A DNA stretch of 64,000 nucleotides from Diphasiastrum complanatum (GCA_029204225.1 CM055104.1:40501736-40565735), one strand, 5' to 3'; positions 35,487 through 45,897 are shown, counted from the first letter of the stretch. A program made the numbers and translations. Notes: a model not told the origin generated them from the letters alone.

Positions 35487-37227
35487 ATGGCAAACATGGG
35501 AGAGTCCATTTTGAGTGAAATTAACAAATTGGACGGGATTTCCAACTATGCAATGTGGAAATTCAAAATGAAAAACATACTGATGGAGAAAGACGTGTGG
35601 GAAGTCATCACAGGCGATGAGAGAAGGCCGCGAAATGAAGCAGATATCAAAGTGTTCGACAAAAAGTTGAGAAAAGCTTTGACCTTCATTAACTTGTCAG
35701 TGAAGGATCACATCATTACCCACATTTGATGCTGTTACATCCAGAAAGGCATGGGATGTGCTAAAGGAGTAGTTCGAGACGTCAAATCCGTCAAGAATCA
35801 TGTTTCTGAAGTCAAAGTTGAATAGTGTCCGCATGGAGCAAGGAGAGCACATTCAGACGTATATGACCAGAATCAAGACAATGAGGGACGAACTGCATTC
35901 TATTGGTGAGCGCATACGTGATGTGGAGCTGGTGCACAATGCATTGTGTGGCATTGCAGAACCCTATCAGATGTTTGTGAGCGGAATAGCATCAAGAGAA
36001 ATATTGTCAACCTTTGACGAGCTCATAGGAATCTTGATGCAGGAAGAGCAACGGCGAGAAATGGTGAAAGCTAGACGTCAAAATACTGACGATCAGGCAC
36101 TTGCAACACGCGAGAAACAAGGCAAGGGCAAGGGCAAGAAGAAGTCTAAGCAGCAATTTGCCAAGTCTCAGGAGGATGAGGGATCTTCCAGTAAGACCAA
36201 GAAGAAAGGCAAGTGCTTCCATTGTGGTAAAGTGGGCCATTGGAAGAGAGAATGTCGCAAATTTTTGGCAGAACAAGACAAGGAGAAACCAAAGCAAGCA
36301 GGTAACCTTGTCGATGAGGGTGAGATTGAAGACTCTAGCATCTTCATATCTGCATTGTCATCTAATCAAGATAATCAAGCGTGGTATATTGACTCGGGAG
36401 CTACAAGACACATGACAAGTAACAAGAATTGGTTCAGTAGCATGAAAGTGTTGGATAATGGAACGTCTGTTTCACAAGCAAATGGTGAGGTGTGCAAGAT
36501 CAAGGGGATAGGCACTGTTTCAATCCAACTACCTGATGGCAAAAGCAGGATGATTAGGGAGGTACTTTACGTACCAGGTTTGAAAAAAAATCTACTTTTT
36601 GTTGGAGTCATTACTGATCAAAAGTTGAAAGTAGAATTCACCCATGATCGTTGCTTTGTGAAGGATGTGAACCAAAAGTTCAAAGTTATTGCGGATGGAG
36701 TAAGAGAGCCCAATACAAAATTGTACAAGTTGAATGCTACAATCAAGGGGCAACATGGACTTGTATCGTCCATTCCATTGCAAACTGAGTTGTGGCATAA
36801 GAGACTTGGTCACTTGAACTTGGGAAGTCTCAGTTTGATGAGAAAATTGGAGATGGTAACAGGATTGCCTACCATTGAAGACCACTTAAAATCGATGTGC
36901 GAATCATGTGTATATGGAAAGCAGCATCGAGAGAAGTTCAATAAAGGGGGTGTTGCAAGAGCAAAAAACATCTTGGATTTAATCCACACAGATTTATGCG
37001 GGCCTATGAGGAACATGTCCTTAGGTAAAGCCTTCTATTTTATGACCTTTATTGATGATATGTCACGTAAGACGTGGATCTACTTCTTGAAAAAGAAATC
37101 AGATGCATTTGACAACTTAAAGAGCTTCAAAGCATTGGTCGAAAATCAGACAGGTAGGAAGATCAAAGTCCTAAGATCAGATAGTGGAAGTGAGTACAAG
37201 TCTAATGACTTCAATGATCTTTGTTAG
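35487..37227 (+). pseudogene. Copia gag-protease-integrase (N-terminal part)
   Basis: Gag starts at 35487 (MANMGESILSEINKLDGISN). The frame stops at 35728; the true reading continues one frame over as DAVTSRKAWDVLKE, has a TAG near 35770, then runs open from 35800. Domains in order: UBN2 Gag; CCHC knuckle CFHCGKVGHWKREC near 36217; protease WYIDSGATRHMTSN near 36380; integrase HHCC region LWHKRLGHLN and CESCVYGKQHREKF; catalytic Asp in DLIHTDLCGPM and second Asp in VLRSDSGSEYKSND. An in-frame TAG at 37225-37227 ends it. Three lesions separate it from a working polyprotein. Confidence 0.93.
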
Positions 37228-38115
37228 CAATGTAGGATTAAAAGACAATTTACGCAAGTTCATACTCCTGCTCTCAATGGTGTAGCTAAGCGCAAGAATC
37301 GTATGATTGTGGAAAGTGCCAGATCTATGCTAGCTGAGATGAAAGTACCAAAGGATTTTTGGTCAGAAGCATACAGTCCGGCAGTCTATCTTCAAAATAG
37401 AAGTACTATCATTGTCATACCAAAGATAACACTTGAGGAAGCATTCATGAAAAAGAAACCAAAGGTGAACCACTTGCGAATCTTTGGATGTAAGGCCTTT
37501 GTACACGTTCCTAAGGAAGAGAGACGTAAACTTGATGTAAAAGCTATCAAGTGTATATTCCTAGGATATGATGATCGTGTGAAGGGCTATAGATGTTTTA
37601 ATCCAGTGGAAAACAAAGTCCATATAAGCCGTGATGTTATCTTTGATGAGTCCAAGATGTATGAAGATGAGGATGCTGAGAAGATAGAGACATCCAGTGG
37701 GAAAGATGGTATAGTGAGGATACCACCTGATAATGATCCATTCATTGACCTTCCGAGTGATGAACATGAGGATACATCTCAAGAAACTACTACTCAACCT
37801 CAAGAGATAGGTTGGAGAGGTAGGGACAAACCTTTTGGTGCAAGAAGGATTGAAATTGCAAGTGACAAACGCAAGGAGAAGGATGTACCGTGGGATACAT
37901 TTTCACCAGGAAGCCGATCACCTGACAAGAAGCTCCCAAAGTGGTTTGAGAGATTGTTAGAGAGCCGCGACATGATTGGCTTTCCAGGATCATCTAGCCA
38001 GGGAGAGCTACAAAGATCAACAAGAGAGAAGACACAACCTGAGAGGTATGAAGCAAATTATGCTCTCTTATCTGCATTATTCAAAGCAAAGAACCTTCGA
38101 CTTATGGTGAAGCGA
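37228..38115 (+). pseudogene. Copia integrase C-terminal half and linker
   Basis: It continues in frame after the TAG: FTQVHTPALNGVAKRKNR. The family motif is NGVAERKNR, whose Glu is the third catalytic acid; here it is Lys. Then VYLQNRSTIIVIPKITLEEA, HLRIFGCKAFVHVPKEERRK, CIFLGYDDRVKGYRCFNP and VHISRDVIFDESKMYE, followed by an acidic linker up to ERYEANYALLSALFKAKN. A frameshift near 38103 leads into RT. Confidence 0.92.
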
Positions 38116-38756
38116 AGGATGATGACATTTGGGTCAAGGCCATGGGAGAGGAGATGGAGTCAATTGCTAAGCATAGCACATGGGACTTAGTAGAACCACC
38201 AGTTGGCAAGAAACCCATTGGTTGCAAATGGGTATACAGGACTAAGTACCATGCAGATGGAAGTATAACAAAGCACAAGGCAAGGTTGGTGATCAAAGGG
38301 TATGCACAAAGTAAAGGCATCGACTATGAGGAGACCTTTGCACCGGTATGTAAGTGGAATACTCTACGTCTACTTGTTGCTTTAGCTTCACATTTTGGTT
38401 GGCCTTTGCATCAGATGGATGTGAAATCTGTTTTTCTGAATGGTGAGTTGGAAGAAGAGGTGTTCATGGATCAACCTGAAGGCTTTGTAGCGAAGGGACA
38501 GGAAAATAAAGTATGTCGCTTGAAAAAAGTGCTTTATGATCTTAAACAAGCACCACGTGTGTGGTATAGCAGGATTGATGCCTACTTTCGTTCAAAGGGG
38601 ATGGTGAGAACACACTCTGATCCAAATCTATATGTCTTATGCTTTGATGGTATGGTTGCTTTGATTGCTCTTTATGTTGATGACTTGATTATTACGGGAA
38701 ATAATCAAGAGATGATAGATATGATCAAGAAAGACCTCATGGAACAATTCGAGATT
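38116..38756 (+). pseudogene. Copia reverse transcriptase domain
   Basis: RVT_2 signature blocks in order: AMGEEMESIAKHSTWDLVEP, KPIGCKWVYRTKYHADGSI, HKARLVIKGYAQSKGIDYEE, HQMDVKSVFLNGELEEEVFM, LKQAPRVWYSRIDAYF and the active-site box LYVDDLIITGNN. The first catalytic Asp (QMDVKSVFLNG) and the DD pair are intact. The domain breaks off at LMEQFEI, where the family continues into the connection and RNase H region. Confidence 0.95.
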
Positions 38757-38857
38757 GTAGCACAGAAGAACAACTAGCTGATATTTTCACTAAGCCACTT
38801 GTTGGAGAAAAGTTTGATAAGTTTAGATCAAAACTTTCTGTACTTAAAGTTTGTTGA
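38757..38857 (+). pseudogene. C-terminal RNase H tail after an internal deletion
   Basis: Directly after the RT, in another frame, the sequence reads DCSTEEQLADIFTKPLVGEK and FDKFRSKLSVLKVC then TGA. This is the last part of a copia RNase H domain. The connection domain and most of RNase H, normally about 300 codons, are missing between gagatt and gtagcac near 38756. Loss of RNase H would abolish autonomous reverse transcription. Confidence 0.9.
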
Positions 38858-38901
38858 CTTTAAAGCTATGTATATGACTATGTATAAAGTAGACTCTACT
38901 T

Positions 38902-38911
38902 TAAGAGAGAG
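38902..38911 (+). other. Polypurine tract
   Basis: taagagagag lies directly 5' of the 3' LTR start, where plus-strand DNA synthesis would be primed. Confidence 0.75.
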
Positions 38912-39185
38912 AGTTAGAATTAAAGTAGAATCACTATGCTACTGTACTGTGGGTCCTATCAGTGGATAAAGATCAGTTGGCCTCGCCACGAGGCAAGTCG
39001 ACGGGACACGCGTCCCACTGACGGCAACCTGGGTCATGCATGGGTTGCCTGAGTGAACAACTATATGTACAGTGTAATTTCGTTTTGAGAAATACAATTG
39101 CTATGTGAGCTTGCTGTGGAGAGTGTTTTCTGTCTGTGTTACTGTGTAGCATGATCTGTGTTCCTGTGCAAAGCAAATTCTAAGT
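38912..39185 (+). repeat. 3' LTR of the 33.9-kb copia element
   Basis: 274 bp, collinear with the 5' LTR without indels. Differences include cacgtgtcccgcc versus cacgcgtcccact. It is followed by aagatcacaaaattag, presumed host DNA. Confidence 0.93.
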
Positions 39186-39348
39186 AAGATCACAAAATTA
39201 GAGCTAGATCATACTGTTATAGGCAATATAAGTTCTCAAATTGACTCTGTAAAGTGAATATCAACTGATCATACACACTTTCAAAGTGAATCGTTTTCTC
39301 ATAGAAACAGAAATGGAGTGCAAGAGGACAGAAATGAGTGTTGGATAC

Positions 39349-39622
39349 CTTCTTGCCAGCCATGACAGAATGCACAAAAGTCTCTTTCTTTGAAGTTTTC
39401 GCAGCACTAAATTTCGTTCGTCTTCAGAATCCAACTCATCTGAAGATTTATAGAGATGTGTTGGACCTTGAACTTCAATGGGGCCCGAAGGCTTATCAAA
39501 CTTGCCTTTCTTCAATTTCATCTTCTCTTTTTTCTTCTGTCTCTTAGCCCGTTTCTTGGCAGTTCGTTCTTCTACTGCTTTTATCCTTGCTTCAATTCGT
39601 GCGAGAAACTCGGCTTCCTCTT
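39349..39622 (-). CDS. Exon of a PRKRIP1-like (DUF1168) protein
   Basis: On the minus strand the exon reads EEEAEFLARIEARIKAVEE, RTAKKRAKRQKKKEKMKLKK and GKFDKPSGPIEVQGPTHLYK, then SSDELDSEDE. The ERTAKKRAKRQKKK core is the hallmark of PRKR-interacting protein 1 / DUF1168 proteins, nuclear RNA-binding proteins associated with late spliceosomes in animals. After SEDE the best coding-like continuation, KFSAAKTSKKETFVHSVMAG up to a donor AAG|GTATCC, is in a different frame, so a 1-base indel or an error is likely near 39410-39420. The 3' LTR of the copia element lies only 163 bp downstream in transcript direction. N-terminal exons were not found. Confidence 0.6.
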
Positions 39623-40323
39623 CTCGTTTTTAATAATCTACTTCCCCTGCATCCCTGCTCCCTGAGCCGCATTCGACGCTACTATACAGCAAGCAAACAT
39701 GAAACAATCTCTTGTCAGGAACACAAGATAATCAACCTAACACAAAAATCTAATATTGAGAGCGATCTATCTCTGATTGTACCAGGTTCTGATGAGTCAG
39801 GTCTAATATTCAGATGAGTCATATTTAGAAGATCCAAGTCTAATATCTGACTCATTTGAAGATTCAAAGAAGATTTGTCTCTGATTGTATTAGGCTCTGT
39901 CTATCTGTCTGTTTGATCAACGGGGCCACAAGCTTCATGTTTACTCTCTGTATATTCAATTCTGTCTCCTTTTATTCCCTGCATTTTCCTTGTGTTGATA
40001 TGTAGCTTCACCGGTTAACACCTCCCCTTTTTCTCCCCTTATTCTGCAGCTATTCCAACATATATTGCCTCCACGTTTTTTTCAGATTCTTGCGTGCCCT
40101 TTCTCTATTTTTAATATTTGTCCTTTCTATATTTTGCCTGTAGCTTTTAACTTTTCTGTTTTCTTGTTTGCTCTGTGTTGTGCATTTCGGTTACTCGATG
40201 AGGCTAAGGTGGCTATAATAACTGCAAGAGTCTGGATTCTGGATTCTGTGGCAGCATTAAAGAGCTTGGATAAGCATATGTCTAATCAACCTAATATTGA
40301 AAGCGAGATCTCTTCTGTCTGTC

Positions 40324-40362
<39 letters not shown>

Positions 40363-40498
40363 AAAAACAGAAGCTGAAGATCATTTTCTCATGAACTAAT
40401 TGTTTCAGAAGCTGAAGATCGTTCTCTGGCAACATGTGTATGTTTTTTCTGTGAATCACCTGTGAACCTGATTTGAACATGAATCACTCTCACACCCC

Positions 40499-40531
<33 letters not shown>

Positions 40532-41530
40532 GATCGCGATCGCGAGAGAGAGAGATATCGATCTCTAGAAAGGGGGAAAATTTCAAACCTACTTGTATGT
40601 GTGTGTCAAAAAAAAAATTAGCATGACATTTTAGTTTTTTTTTTTAAAAGCATGACATGTTTTGTTGGTAGAGCGTGACATTTTCAGCGGCACAGGGTTA
40701 ATTTTTTTACGGCAACCCTTACATTCTCTCTTAAATATCTTTACATCTATAGATATATATATATATATATATATGTATATCATAATCAGACATTGCTACT
40801 TTGCCGACATCGATGGATGGCAGAACGTTGCACTCATCTATCAACGATGAAAGACAGAGGTGGATTCCTCCTATGTCAATCCTTCCTGTGATGTGGAAAA
40901 AAATCGTGTATATTTTTTGATTAAGAACTTTAACAATTTATTGAGGTCATAAGTGTTTGGACAACAATCTATGAGTGGGTTCCAAGTTACTTCAGAAACT
41001 TGAAGAAAACCCTTGGATCTTTATACAGTTATGGTTGCTTGCTGATCTGATCAATACTCTTACTGTGAAAGTATTGAAAATGTAGATGTTTAAAAAAACT
41101 TTACTGGTGGAAAGTTGGGAACAAAAAAGACTATATCCAGTTGGTCCCTGATGTTTTCAGCGGCCCTGCCCTAGACCCGGCATCCAACTTGGTATTTCTA
41201 TGCATGCAACCAGCATAGAAGCACACCTTAAATCCTCTCCAAATTGCAGTTGCATCTCTAACCTCAACCATTACGTATCAATCCTTTATTTCTCGTAAGC
41301 TGATTAAGGGAATCAAATGACTTCACCAGGTGCTATGTTTGTAATATTCCCTTCCTTTGTCGTTCATTATAAAGAGAACGAATGGAAAAGCTTTCAGAAA
41401 TTTTGAAAAAGTTATTGAAGTAAAGCAAGGCATATGCTTCAAAGGATCAAAACGACATTTGGACATCAATTTACAGTAATAAAAAATGTTGGATAACAAA
41501 TCGCATAGATTCTGATTGAATCGTTTGCAC
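39623..41530. other. Non-coding region with microsatellites
   Basis: It contains (GA)n at 40327-40360 and 40499-40528, (TA)n at about 40750-40775 and one copy of a dispersed cassette at 40620-40775. A + strand frame at 40190-40328 (DEAKVAIITARVWILDSVAA) looks mildly coding but has no recognisable family or start. Two related phrases, ctaatattgagagcgat at 39751 and ctaatattgaaagcgag at 40291, lie 540 bp apart. Confidence 0.5.
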
Positions 41531-41828
41531 CTGGGACTTCTACTTTGCATGCTGGATTTTAGACGCTCGGAACTCCCATTTGCCTCTAGATTTTGTTGAG
41601 TGGTGGCGATTGAGCTTTGTAAATCTTGAAGCCTCGCTAGGGCTTCCACCTGCATAGCAATATCTTTTACAGATAAGCAATTGGACACCGCAACAGAGGA
41701 ACGGCTCAATAACATTTGCATACCCCCCTTTCAAATGACAATAGAAATGCATGACAACACATGATAGAAATGTGTTTCACCTTTTCAAGAGTGCACAAAA
41801 TCATTGGAGCCATCATCCTCTTTGAAAC
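41531..41828 (-). CDS. Two phase-compatible exons of an unidentified host gene
   Basis: Exon A (41828-41781, 48 bp) follows acceptor TTTGTAACAG and encodes VSKRMMAPMILCTLEK, ending GAAAAG|GTGAAA. Exon B (41649 to about 41531) follows acceptor TTGCTATGCAG and encodes VEALARLQDLQSSIATTQQN then LEANGSSERLKSSMQ, ending near CCCAG|GTGCAA. Both junctions are phase 0, so the chain reads TLEK-VEALARLQDLQSS through a helix likely to form a coiled coil. I do not recognise the family. The exon A acceptor region is tandemly duplicated upstream. Confidence 0.5.
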
Positions 41829-42062
41829 CTGTTACAAAGGCGGCACCTTGAAGATTAACATCAAAGGAAAACAACCATTGATATCTCAAATAGCTTCAGC
41901 AAACAGCCGATCATACTAACACTTCACAAGAAGAAGAAGAAAAAATCCAAGACAGAGCTATCACTTTCTCTGAAACCTGTTACAAACGTGGCAACCTTGA
42001 AATAGAGATCAAAAGAAAATAAATATGGATATCTCAATTAGCTTCAGCAAATATCCAAACAT
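41820..42062 (-). repeat. Tandem duplication covering a splice acceptor, about 148-bp period
   Basis: cctgttacaaaggcggcacc ... gatatctcaaatagcttcag (41828-41900) is repeated as cctgttacaaacgtggcaac ... gatatctcaattagcttcag (41978-42050). Each copy carries the same minus-strand acceptor TTTGTAACAG|GTTTCA, so the gene has two copies of the exon A entry. Confidence 0.75.
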
Positions 42063-42119
42063 CCAATTTGTAATTCTATTTGTTGATTAATATGTCTCCT
42101 CTTGCTTCGTTGGAATAAT

Positions 42120-42370
42120 CGTTAGGGAAGAGGTGAACCTAGCATCTACGCATTTAGTTTTGCAAGCGGACGGAGCTTCTAAAATCTTGCACAGCCTGAA
42201 TGGTTAGTCAATGAAGAGGTGAAGCGTATGGCGCTTGGCATCTACGCGTTTAGTATTACATGCGGACAGAGCTTCTCAAAACTTATTGAAGAACTAAAAT
42301 CTTGCATGGTCTGAATGGTTAGTTAATGAAGAGGTGAAGCGCCTGGCACTTGGCGTTTACTCGATTAGTT
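42120..42370 (+). repeat. Tandem repeat, about 115-bp unit, 2.3 copies
   Basis: Units start at gaagaggtgaa near 42128, 42214 and 42330 and contain atctacgc(a/g)tttagt, gcggac(g/a)gagcttct, aaaatcttgca and ctgaatggttagt(c/t)aat. They differ by an indel of about 28 bp. Confidence 0.75.
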
Positions 42371-42537
42371 TACTCATTTACTCGTTTATCGATGATGCTT
42401 GCGCTTGACAATGCAAATGGATTTTCCATAGCAAAGGTAATTGTTCCAAGAAGAAGCCTGCATATTATCCAGAATCATGATCGCAAATGGCGATGGATCG
42501 AAGAAAGAAGAATGGACTGTGCGGCCGTGTATTGCCT

Positions 42538-42649
<112 letters not shown>

Positions 42650-43107
42650 GGAGGGAATATACGATTTGAAATCTATGTGTGTGTGTGTGTGTGTGAAAAA
42701 AAAAAAGACTGTGTTGTTTTTTAACCATTTTTTTTAGAGGATTTTTAGCTTTTGCTTTTGTAAATGCGTGACATGTTTCGCGGGCAGAGCGTGACATTTT
42801 TGGCGGCACAGGGTTAATTTTTTTACGGTAACCCATACACTCTCTCTCTCAAATATCTTTATATATATAGATATAGATACACTAGTTGCTTGTGCCCGTC
42901 GATGATAGGTAATGGGCACTTATCCACAAAAAGTGTTTATATATATTTGGAGGCTGTGTTTTTTTTACCATTATTTAAAAACCTATTTTGCTTCTTCTTT
43001 TGCAAATGGGTGACATTTTTTGTCGGCAAAGCGTGACATTTTTGCCGTTAAAAGCATGACATTTTTTACGGCATCTCACACATTCTCTCTTTAAAATAAT
43101 TTTATAC

Positions 43108-43372
43108 TATGTGTGTGTGTGTGTGTGTGTGCTAGTGGGTATGCTCGTAGTTGATGGGCAGGCGACGATCTGGGTGACGACCGATGATTTGGATGATGGC
43201 AGATGGTTTAGGAGGAAAGCTGATGGTCGTTGGCAGGTGGCCGATGTGTGTGCATGTATGTATGTGGCCGAAGTGTGCCTACCGATGGCGAGTGGCCGAT
43301 GGGTGTGTGTGTGTGTGTGTGTGCGCGTGTGCACACATGATGATGCGGAGAGAGAGAGAGAGAGATAGAGAG
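43108..43372 (+). repeat. (GT)n and (GA)n arrays with a GATGG-rich spacer
   Basis: (GT)n at about 43110-43130 and 43302-43328, then (GA)n at 43350-43372. Between them are repeats of gatggcag / gatgggtgtg / ggtggccgatg. The open frames on both strands are simple-sequence artefacts. Confidence 0.8.
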
Positions 43373-43375
43373 AGA

Positions 43376-43576
43376 CCCTCCCCTCTCGGCGCACCCTCCC
43401 TTCCCTTGTGCCCTTCCTGTGCCCCCTCCCTTGCGCCCTGTCCTTGCGCGTGCCCTCCCTGCACCCTCCCTGCGCCTTCTTCAAGGCGCCCTCCCGTGTG
43501 CCCAACTCATGCCCTCCTTGCGCGCCCTCCCTATGCGCACATGCCCTTCATGCACCCTTCTCCCATGTCCCCTCCC

Positions 43577-43577
<1 letters not shown>
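43376..43577 (+). repeat. C-rich degenerate minisatellite
   Basis: The pyrimidine-rich phrase gccctccctgcaccctccct and variants (ttgcgccctgtccttgcgcg, caaggcgccctcccgtg) repeat throughout. A related piece follows at 43905-43935 after the GA array. The Pro/Cys-rich open frame over it is an artefact. Confidence 0.8.
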
Positions 43578-43896
<319 letters not shown>

Positions 43897-43999
43897 TTCC
43901 CACTCCACCTCCCTTGCACGCCTCCCTGCGCCCTACTTAAAATGCAAAGGGCTTTAGCCTCTGTAAAATCAAAAAGATCTAATATGTCCGATCATGTCA

Positions 44000-44643
44000 A
44001 AAAACAGTCATTATTAATATTGTACATCGGCAAAGTGATTAAAGATTTAAAACTAGGAGAGAGAGTGGTAGCAATATGAGGTCCTATAAATAGAGCCCTA
44101 TTTCGGGCATGATCAAAATTAGTACAATCATCATCACTGACTGTTGTATCATGAAAGGAATATTCTGTATCTACAGGCTTGAATTTCACAGGTTTACTAC
44201 CACTAGAAGAACCAGTCTCAAAAGTGGAAGGAGAAGAGGTATCCGAATCGTCGAAAATATTTAACAAAAGATAAAAAAACAAAAACAGATTGAAAATCCA
44301 AGAACCTACATTTTTTCTTGTGTAACTGGCAGGTGTCAACAGATTTGAAATCCTCATGCAGCTTGGTGAACATTCTGTCGAGCTTGGCTTTATATTTATT
44401 CCTATCCATATTAACAAGATCCTGATAATGAATCATGTCCTTATTCTATTATTTGAACAAGGGAATATTGAGGATAGACTTAAACTTTAGATGAATTCTA
44501 GAAAAAACTTCTATTCCAAGTCCCTCTGTGATATAAGGAAGAACAAAAAGTAAAGACAAAAAATTTAGCTTAAAATAATCAATTTTGTCAGTTATTCTAA
44601 ATTCTAGAAAAAAAGACAGAAGCTTAGAGTCGTAATTAGACAT
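44000..44643 (-). CDS. Unassigned minus-strand open frames (probably one decayed or spliced gene)
   Basis: Three frames run in series on the minus strand. 44643-44449 starts MSNYDSKLLSFFLEFRITD and ends NIPLFK. 44436-44218 starts MIHYQDLVNMDRNKYKAKLD and continues RMFTKLHEDFKSVD before turning hydrophobic. The 44417-43992 frame carries a charged tail, DDSDTSSPSTFETGSSSGSK then PVKFKPVDTEYSFHDTTVSD. The credible protein parts are KYKAKLDRMFTKLHEDF and the Ser/Asp-rich tail, joined through an intron or frameshift near 44320. I do not recognise the family; a TE capsid-like protein or a host fragment are both possible. Confidence 0.3.
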
Positions 44644-44950
44644 TGCTCTAGCAACAACAACAACAAAAAGTTAGAAATACCAAGTATTGAACTCAAGTGC
44701 AAGGATGTAACACTTAAAACAAAACAAAACCAGGATCGCGCTCAAAATCAATATCACTAGGTGGAATATCGGTCTTGAGCATGCTAGAACAAAACCAAGT
44801 TCTCTAATGGGGTTTGGTGCACTCAAGAGCGATATTAGGAAGAGGCGATATCTATTTCAAGCGTAAGTAAGTCGGCAAAAAATGAAGCGCGGCTAATCGT
44901 GCACTCGTAAGTGATATTTGGCTTGAAAAACGAAAAAATCTAGTGAAAAT
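44644..44950. other. Region with dispersed ATATC / CTTGAGCGC motifs
   Basis: No ORF. Several copies of a short motif occur in both orientations: atatcggtcttgagcatg at 44767, actcaagagcgatatta at 44821, gatatctatttcaagcgt at 44852 and gatatttggcttgaaaa at 44914. More follow at 45418-45590. Confidence 0.5.
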
Positions 44951-45110
44951 CTGGACCGTGGGTAATCTATTTATTAAAAAAATTTCACTCGTGCGAGATC
45001 TGTTGATGTGGACACATGGCACGTTATGATCTGAACCGTGGGTAATCTATTTATTAAAAAAATTTGACACGTGCGAGATCTGTCGATGTGGACACATGGC
45101 ACCTTATGAT
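44951..45110 (+). repeat. Tandem duplication, 80-bp unit
   Basis: ctg(g/a)accgtgggtaatctat and the following gatgtggacacatggcac recur at exactly 80 bp (44951 and 45031) with about five differences. The second copy has gained a CACGTG where the first has ctcgtg. Confidence 0.9.
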
Positions 45111-45365
45111 TGGCTCATGAAATAGATCATCATTGCCTTCATCAACCACACGTGTGGAATGACACGTGTCCAAATTTTATTGGTCATATCAAATCGGAAC
45201 ATCCTTTTGGAAAAATGTGCACCACATGCAAATCGACACGTGGCAGACCATCACGTGGGCCAATTATTAGATAGTTGATGACCTTCAGATGGACATGTGC
45301 ACGGCTCATATGACGCTATGTGATAGTGCATCGACATTCCGCACGTGTGAAATTTTTTATAAATA
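45068..45365 (+). promoter_or_regulatory. G-box-rich promoter-like block with TATA box
   Basis: Six CACGTG cores lie at 45068, 45149, 45163, 45237, 45252 and 45342. Inverted CCAAT boxes are at about 45107 and 45177 and a direct one at 45259. TATAAATA is at 45358-45365 on the + strand. CACGTG is the plant G-box/ABRE core bound by bZIP and bHLH factors. No clear gene starts downstream; a PBS at 45886 suggests this is the U3 region of a copia 5' LTR. Function is inferred from motif density only. Confidence 0.5.
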
Positions 45366-45885
45366 TGGGCGACCAGAGGTCACTTTCTTTTCGCAAAACA
45401 ACTGTTTTTTAATCCGGATATCACTTTCAAGCGTGTCTTGTGTATACCCAGTCTAATACATTGTCTTATTGCGCTCGAGTCTGATATCTGTCGTCTTGAT
45501 ATTGCTCTTGAGCGCGCTTTCTTGGTTATGTTTTTTTTGCCATAGCTCTTACGCCCGGATCCGATATTCGCCCCCCCTAATATCGTTTTCAAGCGCAAAC
45601 TCTATACTTTTTTACTAGTGCTACCTATCGTGCACTCCAAAGTGATATTGTGTCTATTTTTTTTTATTGTTATCTATCTTATTTTGTTTTTAACTATGAT
45701 GGCGAGAACCAAGTCCACTACCCGTCAAATGGCCGTTGTATAGCCTTCCACATCTCGTGTGCCTTCAGGGACTGGTCGTAGACATGCGTGAAAAATTCAA
45801 CTAGTTTAATCTTGGTGGAGTAGCTTGTTTTGTAACCAAAGATCTTTAGATGATTTGGATCTAAATTGATCCCAAATCTTTCACA

Positions 45886-45897
45886 TGATATCAAAGC
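45886..45897 (+). other. Degenerate primer-binding site of a + strand copia element
   Basis: tgatatcaaagc differs from TGGTATCAGAGC at two positions. It follows tttcaca, a plausible LTR end, and precedes a copia gag by about 570 bp. The LTR start was not located. Confidence 0.6.

Larger units (their letters stand above)
33903..39185 (+). mobile_element. Ty1-copia retrotransposon with both LTRs, RNase H deleted
   Basis: Two 274-bp LTRs (33903-34176, 38912-39185) in direct orientation, a PBS directly after the first and a purine tract directly before the second define a 5,283-bp element. By eye the LTRs differ at about 13 positions, nearly all transitions. LTR ends are TTAGAATT...AATTCTAA instead of TG...CA. 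Flanks atgat / aagat may be an imperfect 5-bp target duplication. Gag, protease, integrase and RT are all present in order, but with frameshifts, stops and a lost RNase H. It could move only with enzymes from another copy. Confidence 0.95.

Noticed and set aside
45698-45760. Histone H3-like start (MARTKSTTRQ)
   Set aside because: Only MARTK matches; the next residues differ, a TAG follows after 14 codons, and no histone fold is present.
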